This document shows, one piece after another, positions 57,400 through 64,000 of a DNA stretch of 64,000 bases. Location of the stretch: the NCBI GenBank assembly GCA_030674185.1, contig CM060312.1, forward strand, positions 51,464,807-51,528,806, read 5' to 3'. Position numbers and translations under genes: made by a program. Source of the stretch: Monoplex corrugatus (taxonomy: Eukaryota; Mollusca; Gastropoda; Littorinimorpha; Ranellidae). The notes under the pieces were generated by a model. The model saw only the letters and a list, made by a program, of their open reading frames with translations, had not been told where the DNA came from and made no database searches. Numbering within the stretch: position 1 is the stretch's first letter; each line of letters opens with the position of its first letter.

Positions 57400-58400
57400 C
57401 TTGATGGGAGTTTCTCATGTAAGGATCTTCTCCTGTCCAGCTCTCTCTCTCTTACTATTGACACATGGCTAGACCACTGACTGCCGGGAACAGACTGGAA
57501 GACGGCCAGGAAAGACTGGATGACATCGGGAAAAACCAGATTCATGGGCTTTGTGGGCTGGCTCCTCATCTTGTCTTTCTTTAACTTTCATTTGCCGAAG
57601 ACACAACACTGGTCTATTGTTTGCAGGCTTTTGTCTGGTATTTGCTTTGTTTAGTGCTCCTCTTGTATTGTTTTCCGAATCACTGTGGCATGCTTTACAT
57701 AGCCAGATGCCTCCGGGATGCTTCCTTTCTAGACTGACATATCGAGGTAATTGTTTTTTAAGAGCGATTTTGCCAACTTTGCTGCCATGACATTCAGATT
57801 TTTCCCTTCAACATTCAGAAATGATGTCGATTTGAACTGATTGATGTCACTTAAATTCTGTTCATTTGATATATGCATTCTATAAGTTATCATCTACTGG
57901 TTACAGATCTTCAAGTTCCTCCATGCTGATCTTCACAGTTTGTGGTGCAACTCAAGGACATTGGAACATTTCTTATACAGCAGATACCGTATTCTGTTTG
58001 GCCTAGGTCATGATTTGGCTTTGGCTTTGTTGATCACTTTCTTTACTTCATCCAGTGTTGGCAGCTTGTCATTAAGCATTTTTCTTGGCACTAGATTTCA
58101 AGTGGTGCTTTGCTCTGACAGTGGAAAGGTTTTCCTGATATGTCATTCCAGACTTCTTTATCTACTGTGATTGGTCCGTATTTTGGCTGTTCTAGTAGTT
58201 CCCTGCCAAACTGGAATAGATCTCTTAAGAAGCAATCTTGGGTCTTCTTTTTGTCCCTTCTCCTCGTCTCTAACTTCACTATGCTGGAGGCACCGTGTTT
58301 CGAGCTTTCAGGTTTTCCATAGTTTATCAGACCTACGCTTCTCAAATTCCGAGGCAGCCTTTATTTCTTTCTTGATTTTTTTCTCTGGACTTGAAAAATG
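57400..58400. other. Repeat-like DNA, unclassified
   Basis: Moderate-complexity sequence with open frames of 60-84 codons and no recognisable domain; probably further decayed element DNA. Confidence 0.35.
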
Positions 58401-60235
58401 TTAGAGAAACAAATAAAGGCTGGATGTTCTCCAAATTTAACGTATATGGTCAAAACAAATTCAGCACTCTGGAGGACGTCGGTGACAGTGAGGAACAATG
58501 AACAAGGTTGAGAAACTCGATAAATAAAGCTAGAGTTAAAAGAAAAGCAAAGAAGAATTGGATGACAAAAGAAATTTTAGGCTTGATCGAAAAACGGAAG
58601 AGGACAAAATGAAAAAAGGAAGAATACAGAAAGATACGGAAGGAGATCAGGATTATGTGAAACGAAGGTAAGATAACTTGGCTGGAAACAAAGAAATAGA
58701 AGACTGACACAAAACAGATCATAAGTTTATGTAAAGAAACATTGAAGCATTTGCCCACAGGAAAAAGACATGCACATGAACTGGTTGCTTGAAATCTAAA
58801 GGTGGTATGATTACCATGGGAAAAGACAAACTATTAGATAGATAGGGATGTTACATTAAAGACCTTTTTGAAGAACACATGATAAAAAAGAACATTGAAG
58901 GACCATCAATAATGAAGAATGAAGTTAGAGCAGCGTTGAAAAAGATAAAACCATGAAAAGCCACAGGACCAGATTATATTACTACAGAAATGATTGAGAC
59001 TCTAGATGAATTTGGTATTGAAAAAATAACAGTCCTCCTAAATGAAATTTATGAAACTGGAACAATCCGTAAAGATATATCAAAACCAGCCATAACTGCA
59101 CTTCCGAAAAAAGCAGGGGCTACAGAATGCGAACTCCATTATACAATCAGCTTGATGAGTCTGGTAACAAAGGTTTTATTAAGAATAATCATGATGAGGA
59201 CAAGGAACAGAACCAAAAGAAAAATAGCAGAAGAAGAATGTGGATTTGTCGAAGGGAAAGGAACTATTAATGCCATACACACCCTAAGAACTCTCATTTG
59301 CAGATCACTTGAGTTGAATAAGGACTTATGTTTATGTTTTGTTGATTATACTAAGGCTTTTGATCAGGTGAGATACGAAGAATGCAGATGACACTGTTCT
59401 TATTGCAAAAAAAAAAAAAAGAAAAAAAGAAAAAGACCTACAAAATAGTGTGAATATAATAGAAATAGAAAGCAGAACTAAAGGGCTGGAGTTGAATAAC
59501 AAGAAGACTGAAGTCATGATAATCAGTAAACAGACAAACAAACAAACAACAACAACAACAACAACAACCAAACACCCCCCCCCAAAAAAAAAAAAAAAAA
59601 AAAATTAAACAACAACAACAACAACAACAAACACACACACAAGAAATCCCTCATGCAAAATAACAGCGAATGGCACCACATTGAGACAAGTTGATAGGTA
59701 TGAATATCTGGGAACAGTTATCTCACCAGACGACAGATGCACATTAGAAATAGCCAAAAGAATCAGCAAGGCTGAAACAGCATTTAACAAGATGAAAAGC
59801 GTTCTTACCAACAAATGTCTATCGATTAACATCAAGAAAAGAGTTCTTCAGTGTTACATAGAACTGATATTGTTGTACGGATGTAAAGCGTAGACAGTTA
59901 ACACACAAAGTCAAAAGAAGATCGAGGAAGCTGAACTGTGGTTCTAAGAAGAGAGTTCCATGGACAGCAAAGAAAACAAACGAGACAGTCTTCAGGGAGA
60001 AAGACACAAAAAGACATTAATGAAGAAGATTAGGAAAAGACAAGCAACATTTATAGGGCATTTCATGAGGCTAGAGAAATTAAGCACCTAGTCACAACAG
60101 GAAAAGCTGGATGGAAAAAGAACTTCAGGAAGACCCAAGGAGAAAATTTGGACGCAATGGATGAAGACAGGATGGGAGAAGTACTTGCTGCGACAAAGGA
60201 TAAATTGATATGGAGAGGAAAAATTAAAAAAATTA
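58400..60235 (+). pseudogene. RTE-like LINE with internal deletion
   Basis: Plus-strand RT pieces in order: DEFGIEKITVLLNEIYETG, ITALPKKAGATECELH, EEECGFVEGKGTINAI and CFVDYTKAFDQVR (RT domain 3). A direct jump follows to ADDTVLIA (catalytic box), with domain 4 missing. Next come poly-A and AAC-repeat expansions (59406-59640), then RYEYLGTVISPDDR and [13 protein letters not shown]. Stops and shifts throughout. Same family as 45.96-46.46 kb. Lies about 650 bp upstream of the SPS2 start codon. Confidence 0.82.
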
Positions 60236-60386
60236 CAATTTCAGATCATAGATCTAGTTGTGAGCTGCAACATATTCAAGAGACTCGTAGGTGTATCAGT
60301 TTAATTAAAAAACGATAGTGATACGTCGGTAAAAATTGAATCTAATAAAAACCAAACGAACACGATGGCAGTACGCGTACCGCGCT

Positions 60387-60393
60387 TATAAAA
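60387..60393 (+). promoter_or_regulatory. TATA-like box upstream of SPS2
   Basis: TATAAAA in a CG-rich stretch (60350-60520), followed by GTTGACGTG, a CRE-like half site. It lies about 520 bp before the ATG, consistent with a promoter and a spliced leader, though no transcript evidence exists. Confidence 0.35.
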
Positions 60394-60878
60394 AGACGTT
60401 GACGTGTACACGACTCCTTTCTGCAAAGAAGCTAGGTCATTCGCGAGGCCTGGCTGGCGACCGACACCTCACGCGATGGCTTGGTGACCGAAACGAGACG
60501 TCCTGCCAGACTAATGATCACTCCCCATAACAAATTCATTTTATCTTATCCAAAATAAGAACGACAATAAGAGCGTCTGTTTTGTAAATTGCTATGCTTT
60601 GTAATACAAAAATACTAATAAGATTATATACGCAATATTTCACTAAGAATTAAAGAAAAAATTATTCAATCCAGCGTTGTGTAAACGACTTCTCCCAATT
60701 TGAGCTGGTGACAATAAGACATCCGGGTATTCGCCAACAGACCAGGGAGGTCGCCATTTCTGAGTATGTGTGCGCGATTTGGCCGAAGATAATGATAGTT
60801 ATTTTGCTATGATTTTGTGAAAGTTGGTAGTGATTTCATTGTATTCTGTATTTCATGAGTTTATTTACATTTCCACAG

Positions 60879-61117
60879 GTTTAATCACCGGTACACACGC
60901 TAAGAAGGTGATATGGCGATGCGACGTCCGTTCGATCCTGTAGCACACGAGTTGGATCCCAATTTCCGACTCACCAAGTTTGCTGACCTAAAGGGATGAG
61001 GGTGTAAAGTCCCTCAAGAAGTTCTGCTCAAACTTCTTGAGGGGCTTCAACAGGACAGCAGTGCTCAGGATGCTGAACAGTCGCAATTCCAATACATGGC
61101 AGCGGTCCCTCGCCTTG
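60879..61117 (+). CDS. SEPHS2: Selenophosphate synthetase 2, first coding exon, in-frame UGA
   Basis: SPS2 makes selenophosphate from selenide and ATP, the selenium donor for selenocysteine, and is itself a selenoprotein in many animals. The exon opens after an acceptor TTTCCACAG. The ATG at 60913-60915 is preceded by an in-frame TAA (60901-60903), fixing the start. It encodes 68 full codons: [32 protein letters not shown] (60997-60999), [19 protein letters not shown] and YMAAVPRL, then one base of Gly before the donor G|GTAAGA. This matches animal SPS (human [26 protein letters not shown]) with UGA exactly at the catalytic Cys/Sec/Thr position. Later exons and the SECIS element lie beyond the window. 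Confidence 0.93.
60997..60999 (+). other. SEPHS2: UGA selenocysteine codon of SPS2
   Basis: In-frame TGA between LKG and GCKVP. The flanking glycines and the downstream coding similarity continue without a break, so it is read through. Sec is the family expectation, since other residues at this site come from ordinary codons. Codon 29 of the frame. Confidence 0.9.
61007..61047 (+). promoter_or_regulatory. Stem-loop 3' of the UGA (selenocysteine redefinition-type element)
   Basis: 61007-61023 pairs with 61031-61047: 17 bp with one G-U pair and a 7-nt loop (CTGCTCA). The inner 13 bp (CCCTCAAGAAGTT / AACTTCTTGAGGG) are perfect. It begins eight bases after the UGA, within coding sequence for [14 protein letters not shown]. 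Stem-loops at this spacing are known as selenocysteine redefinition elements in several selenoprotein mRNAs, SPS among them, where they favour UGA recoding. Confidence 0.85.
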
Positions 61118-61524
61118 GTAAGACAATAATTTTGTATTAACAAAAAAATTTAAAATGGCCCCGATTTGTAGTTTCCAAGATGTCATTTCCAAGAAAGACC
61201 TGTTATAAGGAAACGTGTGATTTTCTTTTGTTTGACTGTACTTGTATCAGATTGTTTTGTGCGTATAATCCTTGTTCATTATGTTGGTTATTGTTTGTGC
61301 ACATACTGGGTATATTTTAAAAGTCCAGTGAAAAATATGTGGGCACCCCTTCGGACAGCCCCTCCTCAATATGGCGGCACACTCAGCAGACAGCACGTCG
61401 GAGTGCCCCCAGACATCACGTGACAAGTTGACCTGAATTGACACCGCCGTGATCGAGATGTAAACATGTGGACTTGGCCTTGAACCTTGTTCAGAATTGA
61501 GAACAACGCAACTGCCCATTTAAT
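61118..61524 (+). other. SPS2 intron 1 (start) with promoter-like motifs
   Basis: Intronic sequence. 61330-61450 is unusually CG-rich and contains AATATGGCGGCAC (YY1-like) and ATCACGTGAC (E-box), suggesting an alternative promoter or enhancer. Confidence 0.3.
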
Positions 61525-61723
61525 TTAACCCTTTGACTCTTGCATTCTGTCCACCAACTGCAAAAAATTAAACCGTTTGACTTCCTCACTCTATCCATCA
61601 GCTTCCTGCAGGAAGTGGTTGATAGGGTGAAGGAATCAAAGCATTAGTTAAAAGTTTTTGCTTTGCTAGTGTGGCTGGCAGTGCAGGATGTTGGTGGACA
61701 GGGTGTAGGAGTCAAAGGGTTAA
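61525..61723. mobile_element. Palindromic MITE, TTAA target duplication (copy 3)
   Basis: TTAA at 61525-61528 and 61720-61723; ends CCCTTTGACTC and GAGTCAAAGGG; inner CAGCTTCCTGCAGGAAG. Same family as 11.3 and 28.9 kb; in SPS2 intron 1. Confidence 0.88.
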
Positions 61724-61883
61724 ACCTCGTCCTTTTTCTTCTAAACTAAAAAGAAAAATTCATGTTATCATATAGCCCTCCAAACATATTCTTCATCAAG
61801 ATGACCCTAAACCCATTCTTTGATACACTTATACAGGAGTATCTTTGGGGTGTAGTTCCCATATTCTTCTAAGTTCTGTATAT

Positions 61884-62098
61884 CCCTTTGACTCTTGTAC
61901 CGTGTCCGCCAGCATCCTGCATTGTCAATCGTGCTAGAAAAGAAGAAAAAAAACCTTTGACCCCCTCACCCTATCCACCAGCTTCCTGTTGACTCCCCCA
62001 CCCAGGGAGTCAAAGGGTTAAGTGGCTGTTGAATAGGGTGAGGGAGTTAAAGGATCAAGTTTTTGCAGCTAGTGGATATGGTGCTGGAGTCAGGGATA
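61884..62098. mobile_element. Rearranged MITE copy 4
   Basis: Starts CCCTTTGACTCTTG without TTAA. It contains an internal end motif GGGAGTCAAAGGGTTAAG at about 62006-62023, then a partial second body. Looks like two partial copies joined or one copy with internal duplication. Confidence 0.7.
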
Positions 62099-62099
62099 T

Positions 62100-63525
62100 A
62101 AAGTAATCAGACTCTGTGTGGTTCAGATTGACCCGCATGAGGTTTTTACAAATGAAATGCACTCAAGGAATTCAAGCCATTCGAGGAACCCCATTAGCTC
62201 TCCATTCTCCTCTTCTTTCAAACAGTAGAAATTGAACTGTAGATGGGGCATTTGTATCAGTGAACTAAGAAAAAATGGGATTGACTGCAAGTGAGACCAG
62301 AAATAGTTGATGAAAATGAAATGTACTCACTTTAGGACTGGAACATAGTTTACACAAACACTGACATGAAAACAAAACTGAACAGTACCTCGCCCATCCA
62401 TCCCTCAGCTTTAGAACTTCAATCATGATGTCCTGTTTTACTGTTTAGGGGTGATGGTGGTTATTGAGTTAGCAATACTAACTCCAACAGTGACCTGACA
62501 ACTTTTCCCCCCACTTGTTGGGTAGAGGTTGGGGTGTCTGGGGGAGAAGAGAGAATGAAAAATAAAGATATATAGGTAAAGTTTTTAATACAGGAAATTG
62601 TAGATAGCTGAGATCATTTCACATTTTTTCTTAACATTGATATCATATTTTTGAGTCTCACAGGCAGTTCTCATGAATCTTGCAAATCTGTTGAGAAAAT
62701 TTGGGAGCACATGTTACTGTATGAATGTCAAATGTTGCATTACTGTCAGTCGATATTCGGTTTTGAAATGGTTTTTAATCTTCAAACAAAATAACGTCCC
62801 ATACTTGAGTTACAACCTAATGTGAACAAGGACTTGGCTTCCCTTCTGTTTGAAGATACGCGCTCACTCGATGTTCTCTGTTGAATTGAGCAACCATGTA
62901 GTATATAGAAAGGCTGTCGTGTTTCAGAAGCCAGCTAGTGATGAAAAGGTGCTTGCTCGTGATAAAGATGATGATGTAAAAAACTGTCTTTCCATTCTGA
63001 CAAAAGTTCTACACATTACCTTTTTATAACAAAGTGTTAGGAAATTATATCTTCCTCCTGTACTGATTAGTGATACTGTTTATAAGACTAGTGTATTTAT
63101 ACACATCAGGCGCCCTGATATGCGGGCTATGTAATTGACTTGGGCTATGAAGAGTAAGAATACTTACCAGGAAGCACGAGTTGAGAGATGAATTTAATTT
63201 CACAGATTAATCTTTTCCATACATATGCAAATATTGCTATCATATATGCAAGGAGAGACCGCAATTTGCTTCTTAAAAAGTTAAAAATCATCTTCAGCCC
63301 CCCTGCATCCTCCAATAGGGGTTTTGTCCCTGCACCACATCACTGGAGCCCAACATAATATTCATTCTTTTGGACAATTTACCATGCTCATCTCTGCACA
63401 TAGCTCACATGCGCTTATTCATGTAGCGCACAGCTCTTGAAAGCTTTGAAAGAAGTGCTTCACCACTCATGCTGTGTTTATGGGGGAAAGAAAATGGAAA
63501 GAACAAAGGAAGAATGAAGCATAAA
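62100..63525. other. SPS2 intron, nothing recognisable
   Basis: AT-rich; the expected next SPS2 exon (GIGMD... glycine-rich motif) is not found before the window ends. Confidence 0.5.
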
Positions 63526-63529
63526 CTAG

Positions 63530-63840
63530 TCGCCGTGGTGTAATGGTTAGTGCAATGGACTACCAGCTAGAATCCCCATCAATCCCTTCAAAAAAATTGT
63601 TCAGGGATATTTTAGCTCCAATGACTCTGACCCAGAGTTGAGTGTGCTATAGGCTCATTGGGAAGCCTGGAGCCACAGTTGAGTCTTTTGCACTTGAGGG
63701 TGTTGCTCAGATCTTGTGACCAGCATCGCAGATGTCTGCATCTTTCAGATCTAAGTTGATGCAAAGATGTATATATATCTCATCTGTGCTACTTTATGCA
63801 GTAAACTGCCCTGAATCTTTAGGTGCTTGGTTCAACAAGC
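63530..63840 (+). mobile_element. tRNA-derived SINE (family A)
   Basis: Box A GTGGTGTAATGGTTAGTG; the box B segment is deleted. The body CCAGAGTTGAGTGTGC, GGTGTTGCTCAGATCT and ATCGCAGATGTCTGC is colinear with 38.52-38.84 kb. Confidence 0.7.
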
Positions 63841-64000
63841 TCTTCCTCATCAATTGATCAAAGCCAGGGGATCCACTCTCTGCAGAGATCTGCATTTTGT
63901 TGTTATGAGTGTGAAGAGACCTGTGGATTCTCTTTGGTAACATGACAAGAATTTTGATTCTGCTGTCAGTTCAGTTTTGTTTGTATCTTGAAGACAAGAT

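Noticed and set aside
61118..64000. Second coding exon of SPS2
   Set aside because: No sequence encoding the expected GIGMD segment in phase after an acceptor; the intron must continue beyond the window.

Overview
The window is animal nuclear DNA: introns with canonical GT/AG borders, long (CA/TG)n microsatellites every few kilobases, and relics of RTE-like and CR1/L2-like LINEs, DIRS-like, piggyBac and tRNA-SINE elements. Repeat style and protein divergence suggest a lophotrochozoan, most likely a gastropod mollusc. That placement is inference. There are no bacterial-type operons, rRNA genes or CRISPR arrays.

Protein-coding content is sparse. At the left edge (+ strand) lies the last ~1.3 kb of coding exon of an unrecognised Ser/Asn/Asp-rich protein. 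Two genes then lie in tandem on the minus strand. RPP14 (RNase P/MRP p14 subunit) has four coding exons between 29.7 and 23.9 kb and a leader exon near 32.1 kb. The conserved C-terminal part of NOL11 (ribosome biogenesis, rDNA transcription) has exons between 49.8 and 36.3 kb. On the plus strand at 60.9 kb is the first coding exon of a selenophosphate synthetase of SPS2 type, with an in-frame UGA at the catalytic selenocysteine position and a 17-bp hairpin starting eight bases after it. The rest of that gene lies beyond the window.

The remainder is mostly repeats. 2-17 kb: noncoding DNA with microsatellites, short tandem arrays, two decayed LINE pieces and a TTAA-flanked palindromic MITE. 18.5-19.6 kb: an internally deleted piggyBac element. 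19.8-20.5 kb: a fold-back element with six 68-bp units, set inside an older repeat. 21.9-23.9 kb: a DIRS-like RT/RNase H relic. 28.7-29.4 kb: a LINE tail with a MITE inside it. 43.9-44.2 kb: a near-perfect 163-bp-arm palindrome in a NOL11 intron. 49.9-52.8 kb: a young RTE-like LINE with an 11-bp target-site duplication, next to NOL11 exon 1. 53-60 kb: nested LINEs and an inverted pair of an unclassified element ORF.

The three recognised genes are housekeeping genes for tRNA/rRNA processing, ribosome biogenesis and selenium metabolism. They are neighbours, with no sign of being a functional cluster. The strongest biological signals are the SPS2 UGA with its hairpin, the NOL11 gene that shows only the C-terminal half of the protein, a 36-codon membrane-helix ORF in the RPP14 leader, and the young inverted-repeat structures.
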